DNA of 64,000 nt from contig NZ_CP151762.1 in assembly GCF_038443675.1 (NCBI RefSeq), forward strand, positions 2,170,001 to 2,234,000. The letters run 5' to 3'. The notes below the pieces were generated by a model. That model worked only from the letters and a program-made list of their open reading frames with translations. It was not told the DNA's origin and ran no database searches. Position numbers and translations under genes: made by a program. Numbering within the stretch: position 1 is the stretch's first letter; each line of letters begins with the position of its first letter. Below, piece after piece: positions 35,352 to 44,926 of the stretch. The stretch comes from Yoonia sp. G8-12. Its GTDB lineage: Bacteria > Pseudomonadota > Alphaproteobacteria > Rhodobacterales > Rhodobacteraceae.

Positions 35352-36536
35352 ATGTTTGCTCGTTTCAGCAACGCCCGCAAGTCGCTCGCGCGTTTTTTTG
35401 CTTTTACCGCCCTGCTTTGGCTCGCAGCCTGTGACGTCACTTTGGCACCGGACGCGAATGTGGGGCGGCAGATCAATCCAAATGAGCCGATCGAAGTCGC
35501 TTTGCTCGTCCCCGGTGGCTCAGCACAGGCAACCGACAATCAATTAGCCCAGAATTTTGAGAATGCGGCACGCCTCGCGATTGCCGACCTGCAAGGTGCG
35601 GACATAGATCTGCGCGTCTACAACACCGCAGGCGGCAACCCTGAACAAGCCGCAATCGCTGCGACGCAGGCCGTGAATGAAGGGGCAAAAATCATCATCG
35701 GGCCGCTTTATGGCGAGGCGGCAAATGCCGCCGGTGTCGCCATCGCGGGCCGGAATGTGAATGTCCTTGCCTTCTCGAACAACAGCGCCTTTGCGGGTGG
35801 CAACGTCTTTATTCTTGGCTCAACATTCGACAATACCGCAGACCGGCTCGTCCAGTTTGGCACGCGCCAAGGCATCAGCAGCTATATGGTGGTCCATGGC
35901 GAAGATCTGCCGGGCCGCGTTGGCCGCGATGCGATCACCTCTGCCATCCAAAGAAACGGTGGCGAAATCTCCGGCGTGGAAAGCTACCAGTTGTCACAAC
36001 AAGGTATCTTTTCCGCCACGCGCCGTATTGTATCAAATATCCGCAGCTCGGGCGCGCAGGGCGTGTTCACGACCGCAAGCGCGAATGCGGACTTGCCGAT
36101 TCTCGCAACCGCCCTGCCAGATGCTGGTATGGATACGGACCGCAGCCGCTTTATCGGTTTGACCCGCTGGGACACACTGCCACAAATGGCCGCCCTGCCT
36201 GGATTGGAAGGCGGGCTTTTTGCTGTGCCAGACCCTGGACCGTCGGCGCTCTTTGCGAACCGCTACGCCGCAACCTATGGCGAAACACCGCACCCATTGG
36301 CGGGGCTTGCATATGACGGCATCGCCGCGATTGGCGCGCTTGCCGCCGCAGGCAATACGCAGGCCGTAACCAAAGAGGCATTGATCCAACCACAAGGGTT
36401 CCGTGGTACATCGGGCGTCTTCCGGCTCTTGCCGAACGGCCTTAACCAGCGCGGCCTTGCCGTTGCTACATTTCAAAACAATCAGGTTGTAATCCTTGAC
36501 CAAGCCCCAAGAAGTTTTGGCGCCCCAGGCCTCTGA
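35352..36536 (+). CDS. Penicillin-binding protein activator (LpoA/LppC-like lipoprotein)
   Basis: About 394 residues from the ATG at 35352, which has an AGGAGG site; the frame's upstream Met at 35274 does not. Residues 15-26 ('FAFTALLWLAAC') end in a lipobox, so it is a lipoprotein. The mature part is a periplasmic-binding-protein fold ('VALLVPGGSAQATDNQLAQN', 'IIGPLYGEAANAAGVAIAGR'). In enterobacteria LpoA activates PBP1a from the outer membrane; this protein holds only the PBP-like half, as is common in alphaproteobacteria. It is divergent from rsmI, the usual arrangement. Confidence 0.9.
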   Translation: MFARFSNARKSLARFFAFTALLWLAACDVTLAPDANVGRQINPNEPIEVALLVPGGSAQATDNQLAQNFENAARLAIADLQGADIDLRVYNTAGGNPEQAAIAATQAVNEGAKIIIGPLYGEAANAAGVAIAGRNVNVLAFSNNSAFAGGNVFILGSTFDNTADRLVQFGTRQGISSYMVVHGEDLPGRVGRDAITSAIQRNGGEISGVESYQLSQQGIFSATRRIVSNIRSSGAQGVFTTASANADLPILATALPDAGMDTDRSRFIGLTRWDTLPQMAALPGLEGGLFAVPDPGPSALFANRYAATYGETPHPLAGLAYDGIAAIGALAAAGNTQAVTKEALIQPQGFRGTSGVFRLLPNGLNQRGLAVATFQNNQVVILDQAPRSFGAPGL

Positions 36537-39312
36537 ACCCAAAACAGCATCAGCAGAAGGCACGCCGGACAGTTTGATCTGTCCGGCGTCCGTCATTTTT
36601 GACAAAGACGCGGTCCAAGCCCAGATCGACGCCGCAATCGCCACCGCGACGTCCGAAAAGGACATCCGCGCCGCGACCGTAGCAGCCCTGACGCAAGCGC
36701 GGCGCAATGGCATGGTCCAGATAGCGGCGGCGTTCAAAGCACAGCCATTCGCTTCGCGGCCCACGACACGTGCCTATAGCTGGCTGACGGATCAGATCGT
36801 GTGCACCGTGCTTGAGGTTGCGCAAAAGCACCTGCACCCGTTGCCGAACCCCACCGAGGGAGAGCGCATGGCCCTGATCGCAGTGGGCGGTTCGGGCCGT
36901 GGTGAAATGGCGCCCCATTCAGACGTCGACCTGCTGTTTCTGACGCCTTACAAAATCACGCCCTGGGCCGAGAGCGTGATCGAATCCATGCTGTATATGC
37001 TGTGGGATTTGAAGCTGAAGGTCGGCCATGCCAGCCGCACGGTGAAAGACTGCCTGCGCTTGGCGAAAGAAGATTACACCATCCGCACATCGCTTGTGGA
37101 ATACCGGTATCTGGCCGGTGACGCCGATTTGGCCGCGCAACTTGGCAAACGGCTCTGGACCGAGCTTTTCAAGAATACAGCCAGCGATTTTATCGAAGCC
37201 AAGCTGGAAGAACGCGACACAAGACACCGCAAGCAGGGCGGTCAGCGTTATGTGGTCGAACCGAATGTGAAGGAAGGCAAAGGCGGGTTACGCGACCTGC
37301 AATCACTGTTCTGGATCAGCAAATACATCAACGGCGTTAAAAACGCGGCCGATCTTGTAAACTTGGGCGTCTTTACGTCTGAGGAATTCGAGACCTTCGT
37401 GACGGCAGAAGATTTCCTCTGGGCCGTGCGCTGCCATCTGCATTTGATCGCGGGCCGCCCTGTTGATCAGCTGACCTTCGACATGCAGGTCGAAGTGGCC
37501 GAAGCAATGGGATACACAGACCATGGCGGCAGACGCGGCGTCGAACATTTCATGCAGGCCTATTTCCGTCAGGCGACCCATGTGGGCGAACTGACGCGGA
37601 TTTTCCTGACGGCGTTAGAGGCAAACCACACCAAGCAAGAACCCGTGCTGGTCCGGCTACTCGCGCGGCGTAAGAAAGCAAAGCCACCTTATGCGATCAA
37701 ACAAAACCGGCTGACCGTTGCCAATGAGCGCGACTTCTTTGCCGACAACGTCAACATGCTGCGGATCTTTGAAGAGGCGCTGCGCACCGGCACATTGCTG
37801 CATCCTGATGCGATGCGGCTGATTTCGGCCAATCTGCATCGCATTGACGAAGACCTCCGCAACAACAAAGAAGCGCGGCGCATTTTCCTTGATTTGCTGC
37901 TGAAACACGGCAACCCCGAAAGGGCGTTACGGCGGATGAACGAATTGGGGGTGCTGGCTGCCTTTATCCCTGAATTCGCGCCTATTGTCGCGATGATGCA
38001 GTTCAACATGTACCACCACTACACGGTGGACGAACACACGATCCAATGCATCAGTAACCTTGCCCAGATCGAACGCAAAGAACTGATCGAAGAATTGCCT
38101 GTCTGTTCGGGCATTCTGGAGCGCGGGGTGAACCGCAAGGTGCTCTATGTGGCACTCTTGCTGCATGACATTGGCAAAGGGCGGGACGAGGACCACTCGA
38201 TCCTTGGCGCACAGATCGCGCGCAAGGTGGCCCCTCGGCTGGGGCTGAACAAGAAAGAATGTGAAACGGTCGAATGGCTGATCCGCTATCACCTGCTTTT
38301 GTCGGATGTAGCACAAAAGCGCGATATTTCCGAACCCCGCACCGTGCGCGGCTTTGCCAAGGCGGTGAAATCGGTCGAACGTCTGGACCTTTTGACCACC
38401 CTCACAGTTTGCGACATTCGCGGCGTTGGCCCCGATACTTGGAACAACTGGAAAGCGGTGCTTATCCGCAACCTTTACAAGGCGACCAAATCGGCACTGC
38501 AAACAGGCCTGGAAGATCTCAACCGCGAAAGCCAAGAAGCGGAAGCAAAACGCGCTTTGCGCGCAGCACTCGATGATTGGGACAAGAAGGCGCTCAAGAC
38601 CGAGATCGGACGCCACTACGGCACATACTGGCAGGGGCTTCCGCTTTATGCGCAGACGATTTTTGCAAGACTGCTGTCCGAGATTAATGACGATGAAATC
38701 AAGATCGACCTTATGCTGGATGAAGACCGCGACGCCACCCGCGCCTGCTTTGCCATGGTCGACCATCCCGGTCTCTTCAGCCGCATGACGGGCGCCTTGG
38801 CGCTGGTCGGTGCGAACGTCGTGGATGCGCGCACCTACACATCCAAAGACGGCTATGCGACGGCTGTGTTCTGGATACAGGACGATGATGGTAACCCCTA
38901 TGAGGCCGCACGGATGCCACGCCTGCGGACGATGATCGAGCGCATCCTGCGTGGCGAAATCGTCGCCAAAGAAGCGCTGAAAGACAAAGACAAGATCAAG
39001 AAGCGCGAACGCGCCTTCCGCGTTCCCACAACGATCAGCTTTGATAACGAAGGCTCCGAAATCTATACGATCATCGAGGTCGACACCCGCGACCGTCCGG
39101 GACTGCTTTATGACCTGACGCGCACGCTGGCGAATAATCACGTCTATATCGCCTCTGCCGTAATCGCGACCTACGGTGAGCAGGTCGTGGATACCTTCTA
39201 TGTCAAAGACATGGTTGGGCTGAAATATTATAACGAGGCCAAGCGCGCGTCGCTGGAACGCAAACTGCGCGAAGCCATCGCCCAAGGGGCCAAGCAGGCG
39301 GTGGCAGGATGA
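36496..39312 (+). CDS. glnD: [Protein-PII] uridylyltransferase / uridylyl-removing enzyme
   Basis: A 938-residue nitrogen-sensing enzyme that uridylylates PII proteins when glutamine is low and reverses this when it is high. The nucleotidyltransferase motif 'GGSGRGEMAPHSDVDLLFL' is near residue 135; the HD hydrolase motif 'LLLHDIGKGRDEDHS' near 555; two C-terminal ACT domains start at about 750 ('CFAMVDHPGLFSRMTGALAL') and 855 ('EVDTRDRPGLLYDLTRTLAN'). No good ATG exists: the TTG at 36496 overlaps the LpoA-like gene by 41 bases, and a TTG at 36574 is an alternative. murJ follows with an ATGA overlap. Confidence 0.95.
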   Translation: MTKPQEVLAPQASEPKTASAEGTPDSLICPASVIFDKDAVQAQIDAAIATATSEKDIRAATVAALTQARRNGMVQIAAAFKAQPFASRPTTRAYSWLTDQIVCTVLEVAQKHLHPLPNPTEGERMALIAVGGSGRGEMAPHSDVDLLFLTPYKITPWAESVIESMLYMLWDLKLKVGHASRTVKDCLRLAKEDYTIRTSLVEYRYLAGDADLAAQLGKRLWTELFKNTASDFIEAKLEERDTRHRKQGGQRYVVEPNVKEGKGGLRDLQSLFWISKYINGVKNAADLVNLGVFTSEEFETFVTAEDFLWAVRCHLHLIAGRPVDQLTFDMQVEVAEAMGYTDHGGRRGVEHFMQAYFRQATHVGELTRIFLTALEANHTKQEPVLVRLLARRKKAKPPYAIKQNRLTVANERDFFADNVNMLRIFEEALRTGTLLHPDAMRLISANLHRIDEDLRNNKEARRIFLDLLLKHGNPERALRRMNELGVLAAFIPEFAPIVAMMQFNMYHHYTVDEHTIQCISNLAQIERKELIEELPVCSGILERGVNRKVLYVALLLHDIGKGRDEDHSILGAQIARKVAPRLGLNKKECETVEWLIRYHLLLSDVAQKRDISEPRTVRGFAKAVKSVERLDLLTTLTVCDIRGVGPDTWNNWKAVLIRNLYKATKSALQTGLEDLNRESQEAEAKRALRAALDDWDKKALKTEIGRHYGTYWQGLPLYAQTIFARLLSEINDDEIKIDLMLDEDRDATRACFAMVDHPGLFSRMTGALALVGANVVDARTYTSKDGYATAVFWIQDDDGNPYEAARMPRLRTMIERILRGEIVAKEALKDKDKIKKRERAFRVPTTISFDNEGSEIYTIIEVDTRDRPGLLYDLTRTLANNHVYIASAVIATYGEQVVDTFYVKDMVGLKYYNEAKRASLERKLREAIAQGAKQAVAG

Positions 39313-40871
39313 AACCCATCCGGCTGATGGCTGGCTTTTTCACCGTCGGCATCTGGACGTTACTTAGCCGCGTGATGGGCTTTGTGCGCGATATCATGAT
39401 TGCCGCCTACCTTGGCACCGGCCCCGTGGCCGAGGCATTTCTGGTCGCCTTTTCCCTTCCCAATCTCTTCCGCCGCTTCTTTGCCGAGGGCGCGTTCAAC
39501 ATGGCCTTCGTGCCGATGTTCTCTAAAAAGGTCGAAAGCGGTGAAGATGCCCAGCGCTTTGCGCAAGACGCCTTTGTCGGCTTGGCGGGTATTCTGACGG
39601 TCTTCACCGTGATCGGCGTCATCTTCATGCCAGCACTTGTCACACTGATGGCCAGCGGCTTTCTCGGATCCGAGCGGTTTGATCTTGCCGTCTACTACGG
39701 ACGCATCGCCTTTCCCTATATTCTCTTCATCTCGCTGACGGCGCTGCTGTCGGGGGTTCTGAATGCCGTGGGTCGGTTTACAGCGGCCGCAGCCGCACCC
39801 GTTCTGCTGAATGTCATCTTTATCGTCGCACTGGTCATTACCGGCCTGACCGGCGATTATACCGCACCTGATGCCCAGTCTACGATTGGCCGATCCCTTG
39901 CAGTTGCGGTACCGATCGCGGGTCTTGCGCAGCTTGTGCTGGTTTGGGTCGCAGCCAAGCGCGCGGGCTATTGCTTGCGCCCCGGCATGCCCAAGATCAC
40001 ACCGGAACTGAAACGCCTTGCGATCATCGCAGCGCCCGCAGCACTTGCGGGCGGTGTCGTGCAGATCAATCTCCTTGTAGGTCGTCAGGTTGCCAGCTTC
40101 TTTGAAGGTGCTGTCGCATGGCTCAACTACGCCGACAGGCTTTATCAACTGCCGCTTGGCGTGGTCGGTATCGCGATCGGGGTTGTACTGTTGCCCGATC
40201 TGTCACGCCGTCTGCGGGCGGGCGATGATGCAGGCGGGCAAGACGCCTTTAACCGCGCGTCCGAAATTAGTCTCGCTCTCACCATCCCAGCCTCGGTCGC
40301 ACTCATGGCGATCCCCGTACCGCTGGTTAGCGTCCTGTTTGAGCGTGGCGCATTTACCAGCGACGACACCGCCGCTACCGCGATGGCCGTCGCAATTTAC
40401 GGGCTGGGCCTGCCTGCCTTTGTGCTTCAAAAAACGCTCCAACCACTGTTTTTTGCCCGCGAAGATACCAAGCGACCTTTCTATTATGCGCTGGCCGCGA
40501 TGATCCTGAACGCGGCACTCGCCATCGGGCTGGCACCACAGATCGGCTTTATCGCAGCCGCTATCGGCACATCACTGACGGGATGGGCGATGGTTGTGAT
40601 GTTGATGCGCGGCGCACGGACCATGGGTGACGCAGGTAAATTCGACGCGCGTTTCAAAAGGCGGCTGGGGCGGATCATTCTGTCCGCGCTTGCAATGGGG
40701 GCGATCCTGTTCGCAAGTGCAGCGGTGATGACACCTTTCTTGGGCATCGCCACGCTGCGCTATCTTGCTCTGCTGGTTCTGGTGCTAATCGGCATCATCA
40801 GCTACTTCGGCATCGGTCACCTGCTTGGCGCGTTCAAACTGTCCGAGTTCAAACGCAACCTGCGCCGCTAG
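39309..40871 (+). CDS. murJ: Lipid II flippase
   Basis: A 520-residue membrane protein with about 14 predicted segments, the MurJ/MviN family. The N-terminal 'MAGFFTVGIWTLLSRVMGFV' and 'GTGPVAEAFLVAFSLPNLFR' are hallmark stretches, with 'RRFFAEGAFNMAFVPMFSKK' next. It flips lipid-linked peptidoglycan precursors across the inner membrane. The start overlaps the glnD stop. It converges with the rhomboid-like gene, overlapping by four bases. Confidence 0.96.
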   Translation: MKPIRLMAGFFTVGIWTLLSRVMGFVRDIMIAAYLGTGPVAEAFLVAFSLPNLFRRFFAEGAFNMAFVPMFSKKVESGEDAQRFAQDAFVGLAGILTVFTVIGVIFMPALVTLMASGFLGSERFDLAVYYGRIAFPYILFISLTALLSGVLNAVGRFTAAAAAPVLLNVIFIVALVITGLTGDYTAPDAQSTIGRSLAVAVPIAGLAQLVLVWVAAKRAGYCLRPGMPKITPELKRLAIIAAPAALAGGVVQINLLVGRQVASFFEGAVAWLNYADRLYQLPLGVVGIAIGVVLLPDLSRRLRAGDDAGGQDAFNRASEISLALTIPASVALMAIPVPLVSVLFERGAFTSDDTAATAMAVAIYGLGLPAFVLQKTLQPLFFAREDTKRPFYYALAAMILNAALAIGLAPQIGFIAAAIGTSLTGWAMVVMLMRGARTMGDAGKFDARFKRRLGRIILSALAMGAILFASAAVMTPFLGIATLRYLALLVLVLIGIISYFGIGHLLGAFKLSEFKRNLRR

Positions 40872-41548
40872 GACCGCTCGCGTAGTCGCTCCACCAAACT
40901 GCTCCACCCGCCGGGTGCCAGAAGGGTCGAAAGCAAGAAGCCGGTCACAAAGCCGGTCAGTTCCGAAATCCACTGGCTATTGCCGCCAAAAATGAGGCCA
41001 AAAACCAGCTGAATCGCCAACAAAAAGCCGATCAATCGAAACGCCATGATCTGGTTTTCACCGGCGTTTCCAAGCCGCAGCCACAGCACATAGGTGTAGG
41101 CCCCGATCAGGCCGTAAACCGGCGTAAAAGCACCCAAGAGCGGATAGCGGCTCTCGACAAAGAGGCCAAAAACCACGGCACCGGCGACACTTGTAAATAC
41201 ATAGATGATCAGAACCTTGATCGATCCGTAGTACTCGGCTGTGAATTTACCCAAGGCGAGGATCAAGGCGGCGCAGAAAGCCACCTGAATGATCTGGCCG
41301 TTGATAAAGGTATAGGTCACGAACCGCTTCAGCAGATCAAAAGTATATTCATTCCGCACCAACACACGGTCGAGCACTGCGGATGAATAGCCAAACTCTT
41401 CAATCGCGGCTATCCGCCAACCAACACCGCGCGGGCCACCAATAATGCCAGCGTTGGCAAGCTGAAACACCACCTCGATCCCGACGATCGCTAGCGCCAG
41501 CGCAATAATCACGGCGGGCAGAGTGTTGAATGGGCTTTCAGGCTTCAT
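40868..41548 (-). CDS. Rhomboid-like membrane protein, catalytic residues not visible
   Basis: About 226 residues from the ATG at 41548 with six predicted membrane segments. The overall rhomboid outline is present: 'KRFVTYTFINGQIIQVAFCA', 'YPLLGAFTPVYGLIGAYTYV' and 'WISELTGFVTGFLLS'. In active rhomboids the second region is G-x-S-x-x-x-G and the third carries a histidine. Here the serine position is F or T (GAFTPVYG) and the histidine position is E/L, so it looks like an inactive rhomboid (pseudoprotease). A longer frame to 41707 would overlap trpS. It is divergent from trpS across 88 bases. Confidence 0.8.
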   Translation of the reverse strand: MKPESPFNTLPAVIIALALAIVGIEVVFQLANAGIIGGPRGVGWRIAAIEEFGYSSAVLDRVLVRNEYTFDLLKRFVTYTFINGQIIQVAFCAALILALGKFTAEYYGSIKVLIIYVFTSVAGAVVFGLFVESRYPLLGAFTPVYGLIGAYTYVLWLRLGNAGENQIMAFRLIGFLLAIQLVFGLIFGGNSQWISELTGFVTGFLLSTLLAPGGWSSLVERLRERS

Positions 41549-41636
41549 AGGGGTCTCGCAGGGCTGTTGACGTTGACGCATCACTCGGACATGGGTATGC
41601 GACCCCTGCCCCGAAATCCAGAGCGGACATTGCACC

Positions 41637-42665
41637 ATGAACCAAACATCATTCACACCGCGCGTCTTCTCGGGGATCAAACCCTCTGGCGGGCTGACGC
41701 TTGGCAACTATCTGGGCGCGATTAAACGGTTTGTCGGCATGCAGGGCCAGATGGAAACCATCTATTGCGTCGTCGACATGCACGCGATCACCGTTTGGCA
41801 GGACCCCAAAGAACTGGCCAACATGACCCGCGAAGTGGCCGCCGGATACCTTGCTGCGGGACTAGACCCCAGCCAATCCATCCTGTTCAATCAAAGCCAG
41901 GTTGCCGCCCACGCCGAATTGGCCTGGATCTTCAACTGCGTCGCGCGCGTGGGCTGGATGAACCGCATGACCCAGTTCAAGGACAAGGCAGGTAGCAACG
42001 CCGAGAAAGTGTCGCTGGGCCTCTACGCCTACCCTGCGCTGATGGCCGCCGATATTCTGATTTATCAAGCCACCCATGTCCCCGTGGGCGAAGACCAGAA
42101 ACAACATGTTGAGCTGACCCGCGATATCGCCGCGAAGTTCAACCACGACTTCAAAACCGATTTTTTCCCGCTGACCGAACCGGTCATCGAAGGCCCCGCC
42201 ATGCGCATCATGAACCTGCGTGACGGGACCAAGAAAATGTCCAAGTCCGGCGAAAGCGACATGGAACGCATCAACATGACCGACGATGCCGACAAGATCG
42301 CCAAGAAGTTCAAGAAGGCAAAAACCGACCCAGAGCCGCTGCCCGAAACGGTCGAGGGCCTGAAAGACCGCCCCGAAGCGCGCAATCTCGTTGAGATTTA
42401 CGCAGCCCTCAACGACATGACGCCGGAAGCAGTAATCGCCGAATACCCCGGCGCAGGATGGGGTACGTTCAAACCGGCCCTGGCCGATCTGGCGGTTGCG
42501 AAACTGGCACCAATTTCAGAAGAGATGGCGCGTTTCATGGCTGATCCGGCAGAGATTGACCGCATCCTTGGAGAAGGCGCGGAAAAAGCACGGGCCATCG
42601 CAAACCCGATCCTGCGCGACACCTACGACATCGTCGGCCTTCTGCGCAGCGACGCCACTCGGTGA
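41637..42665 (+). CDS. trpS: Tryptophan--tRNA ligase
   Basis: A 342-residue class I aminoacyl-tRNA synthetase. The ATP site appears as '[19 protein letters not shown]' (TLGN replacing HIGH) and as '[10 protein letters not shown]' near residue 200 (KMSKS). '[18 protein letters not shown]' and '[20 protein letters not shown]' are TrpRS signatures. Normal length. It is divergent from the rhomboid-like gene. Confidence 0.97.
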   Translation: MNQTSFTPRVFSGIKPSGGLTLGNYLGAIKRFVGMQGQMETIYCVVDMHAITVWQDPKELANMTREVAAGYLAAGLDPSQSILFNQSQVAAHAELAWIFNCVARVGWMNRMTQFKDKAGSNAEKVSLGLYAYPALMAADILIYQATHVPVGEDQKQHVELTRDIAAKFNHDFKTDFFPLTEPVIEGPAMRIMNLRDGTKKMSKSGESDMERINMTDDADKIAKKFKKAKTDPEPLPETVEGLKDRPEARNLVEIYAALNDMTPEAVIAEYPGAGWGTFKPALADLAVAKLAPISEEMARFMADPAEIDRILGEGAEKARAIANPILRDTYDIVGLLRSDATR

Positions 42666-42754
42666 ATTGACGCACATTAGGTCTGCTCTCAAGCCCCTTT
42701 AGTGCGAAACTGATAAGCTGTAACTCTGCGTCTCATAAGCTTGAGAGGCACAAC

Positions 42755-43234
42755 ATGTCTGCACCTTCATCGGCCCGTGTCGGGCACATTCACCTGCGGG
42801 TTTCTGATCTGGATCGCGCAATTGCGTTCTATTCCGATATCTTGGGTTTCAGATTGACCCAACGCTATGGCAAAGGTGCGGCCTTTCTGGCCGCTGGCGA
42901 TTACCACCACCACATCGGGTTGAACACATGGGATAGCCTTGGGGCCACCCCGCCGCCTGCTGGCCACACGGGGCTTTACCACTCTGCATTTCTCTACCCC
43001 GACAAACTGGCGCTGGCGCAGGTGGTCAAACGCGTGGTGGATGCTGGCATCACGCTTGATGGTGCCGCAGACCACGGGGTAAGCGAGGCGGTTTATCTGC
43101 GCGACCCCGACCAAAACGGTGTTGAGCTCTATTGGGACAAACCAGTGGACATGTGGCCGCGTGATGCGAACGGCGGCTTGGCGATGGTCAATGACCGCCT
43201 TGATCTGCAGGGGCTGATCGCGCTGGCATCCTAG
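42755..43234 (+). CDS. VOC family protein (glyoxalase / extradiol-dioxygenase fold)
   Basis: A 159-residue vicinal-oxygen-chelate protein. 'VGHIHLRVSDLDRAIAFYSD' is the standard opening with a metal-ligand histidine, 'HHHIGLNTW' gives another, and 'GVELYWDKP' ends with the metal-ligand glutamate. It resembles the N-terminal half of CatE-type catechol-2,3-dioxygenases and stand-alone glyoxalase-like proteins. Reaction unknown. An 11-bp hairpin follows 108 bases downstream. Confidence 0.88.
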   Translation: MSAPSSARVGHIHLRVSDLDRAIAFYSDILGFRLTQRYGKGAAFLAAGDYHHHIGLNTWDSLGATPPPAGHTGLYHSAFLYPDKLALAQVVKRVVDAGITLDGAADHGVSEAVYLRDPDQNGVELYWDKPVDMWPRDANGGLAMVNDRLDLQGLIALAS

Positions 43235-43258
43235 ACGTCACAAAACTGAATCCCAAGA

Positions 43259-43405
43259 ATGACACCGTCGACTTGCGGTAAAGAATCGCGCAATGCGCCG
43301 GTCTTGGTGTCACTCGTCCCAAAGATCACCTTGGCGGCTCTGGCGTCCGATGTTCCCCGGCATCGGACGCCTCTCCTACTTTACCGCATCTTATTGCGCG
43401 CCTAG
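43259..43405 (+). promoter_or_regulatory. Structured leader of the branched-chain aminotransferase gene with possible leader peptide
   Basis: Four exactly complementary pairs lie between the VOC and aminotransferase genes: TGACACC 43260-43266 with 43306-43312; TGCGGTAAAG 43274-43283 with 43379-43388; CGCGCAAT 43287-43294 with 43393-43400; GGCGTCCGATG 43342-43352 with 43361-43371. The second and third are interleaved, so they would form a pseudoknot or alternative structures. An ATG at 43259 opens a 48-residue frame ending at 43405 with a Leu/Ile-rich end (LLLYRILLRA), but it has no good ribosome site. A cis-regulatory RNA or attenuator is plausible, not proven. Confidence 0.4.
43342..43371 (+). 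terminator. 11-bp GC-rich hairpin after the VOC gene
   Basis: GGCGTCCGATG (43342-43352) pairs perfectly with CATCGGACGCC (43361-43371) around an 8-base loop. It is followed by CTCTCCTACTTTA, which is pyrimidine-rich but not a real U-run. It may terminate the VOC transcript or act inside the aminotransferase leader. Confidence 0.5.
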
Positions 43406-43431
43406 GGTGCGCGAAAGAAGGAGATTGCATC

Positions 43432-44295
43432 ATGGCCACCGGTAAAAACATCCGTACTTACTTCGAAGGCATATGGCACGAAGGCGACGTCCCCGTCATG
43501 CGCGCGGCTGACCACGGATCATGGCTTGGCACGACCGTGTTTGACGGCGCACGCTTTGTGAACGGGCTGATGCCCGACCTTGATCTGCATTGCGCCCGCG
43601 TGAACCGGTCTGCCGAGGCACTGATGATCACACCGACCGTCAGCACCGAAGACATGATCGCAATCACGAAAGAGGGGCTGGCGAAATACCCGACGGGGGC
43701 CGCTGTCTATATCCGGCCCATGTATTGGGCGATCCATGGCGACGCCACCGCGATTGTCCCCAGCGCTGAGGCGACCGGCTTTGCCATCTGCCTTGAGGAA
43801 ATTCCCTTCGCCGCGCCCAACGCGTCCACAACTCTGGGTCTGACGAAATTCCGCAGACCCGTGATCGACGACGCGGTAGTGAACGCCAAAGCGGGCTGCC
43901 TTTATCCCAACAATGCCCGCATGTTGGCGGAAGTACGCGGTCGCGGCTTTGGCAATGCGCTGGTCGCGGACGCCTTGGGCAATGTGGCGGAAACGGCCAC
44001 AGCTAACGTCTTCATGGTCAAAGACGGTGAGGTTTTCACACCCATCCCAAACGGTACATTTCTGTCCGGAATCACCCGGGCGCGGCATATCTCAAACCTG
44101 AAGGCGGATGGCGTTGCAGTGCACGAAACCGTGCTCACATTCGATGATTTCCGAGGCGCCGACGAAGTGTTCCTGTCCGGCAATATGGCCAAAGTCACGC
44201 CCGTGACCGCCTTTGAGGACCGTCAATATCAGGTCGGGCCGATTACCCGCCATGTACGCGATATGTATTGGGACTGGGCCGCCAGCACGGCGTGA
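43432..44295 (+). CDS. Branched-chain amino acid aminotransferase (class IV)
   Basis: A 287-residue fold-type IV PLP enzyme. The cofactor lysine is in 'VVNAKAGCLYPNNARML' (K153), aligned with the 'AKAGGNY' lysine of IlvE. 'HGSWLGTTVFDGARF' opens the fold, 'GNVAETATANVFMVKDGEVF' and 'FLSGITRARHI' are the family's other signatures, and 'EVFLSGNMAKVTPVTAF' closes it. It probably transfers amino groups to branched-chain keto acids; D-amino acid or lyase activity cannot be excluded in this class. An AAGGAG site precedes the ATG. The upstream 197 bases are highly structured. Confidence 0.9.
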   Translation: MATGKNIRTYFEGIWHEGDVPVMRAADHGSWLGTTVFDGARFVNGLMPDLDLHCARVNRSAEALMITPTVSTEDMIAITKEGLAKYPTGAAVYIRPMYWAIHGDATAIVPSAEATGFAICLEEIPFAAPNASTTLGLTKFRRPVIDDAVVNAKAGCLYPNNARMLAEVRGRGFGNALVADALGNVAETATANVFMVKDGEVFTPIPNGTFLSGITRARHISNLKADGVAVHETVLTFDDFRGADEVFLSGNMAKVTPVTAFEDRQYQVGPITRHVRDMYWDWAASTA

Positions 44296-44377
44296 AACTG
44301 GACCTACCAGGCCCAGCAATCTGCCGTTGCCACTACGCGGTCGATGCGCCAAACTACGCCCAACAGGGAGATACGAC

Positions 44378-44833
44378 ATGCGCAAGTTCTTGGTCGTTTT
44401 GGATGACAGCCGCGAGTGCCTCAATGCAATGCGCTTTGCCGCGATGCGTGCGTCGCACACTGGCGGCGGGGTCACGGTTCTGTCGATTATTCCGCCTGAT
44501 GAGTTTAATCACTGGATCGGTGTGGGCGAGATCATGCGCGCCGAAGCGCGCGAAAGGATCGAAGTTCACTTCGAAGTTTTTGCCAAATGGATGCGCGACA
44601 AACAAAATGTCGACCCCGAACTGGTGATCCGGGAAGGCGAGCCACTGCATGAAATCATCGCCCACGTAAAAGAAGACCCCGACATCGGTGTGCTGGTTTT
44701 GGGCGCGGGCGACGACAACAAAGGCCCTGGCCCTCTGGTTACGCAACTTAGTAAGCAATCCGGCAGCCTGCCTGTCCCCATCACGATTGTTCCGGGTGAT
44801 TTGTCCAAGGAACGGCTCGAAGCGATCACATAG
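44378..44833 (+). CDS. Universal stress protein (UspA family)
   Basis: About 151 residues from the ATG at 44378, preceded by GGGAG. 'MRKFLVVLDDSRECLNAMRF' is the N-terminal UspA strand and helix. The C-terminal 'GVLVLGAGDDNKGPGPLVTQ' differs from the ATP-binding G-2x-G-9x-G(S/T) pattern but keeps its spacing roughly, so nucleotide binding is uncertain. It lies upstream of nfuA in the order common for roseobacters. Confidence 0.88.
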   Translation: MRKFLVVLDDSRECLNAMRFAAMRASHTGGGVTVLSIIPPDEFNHWIGVGEIMRAEARERIEVHFEVFAKWMRDKQNVDPELVIREGEPLHEIIAHVKEDPDIGVLVLGAGDDNKGPGPLVTQLSKQSGSLPVPITIVPGDLSKERLEAIT

Positions 44834-44926
44834 ACCCGGCGCATTCTTTACTTTAGAATCATTCCAAACCTTGACTCTTGGGCCAAGCGACCGCATATCT
44901 AAAGCCTGACAAAAAAGGTTGGCCAC

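Noticed and set aside
37927..39285. A 452-codon open frame opposite glnD
   Set aside because: Fully antisense to a gene with clear HD and ACT domains; its translation has no recognisable family.
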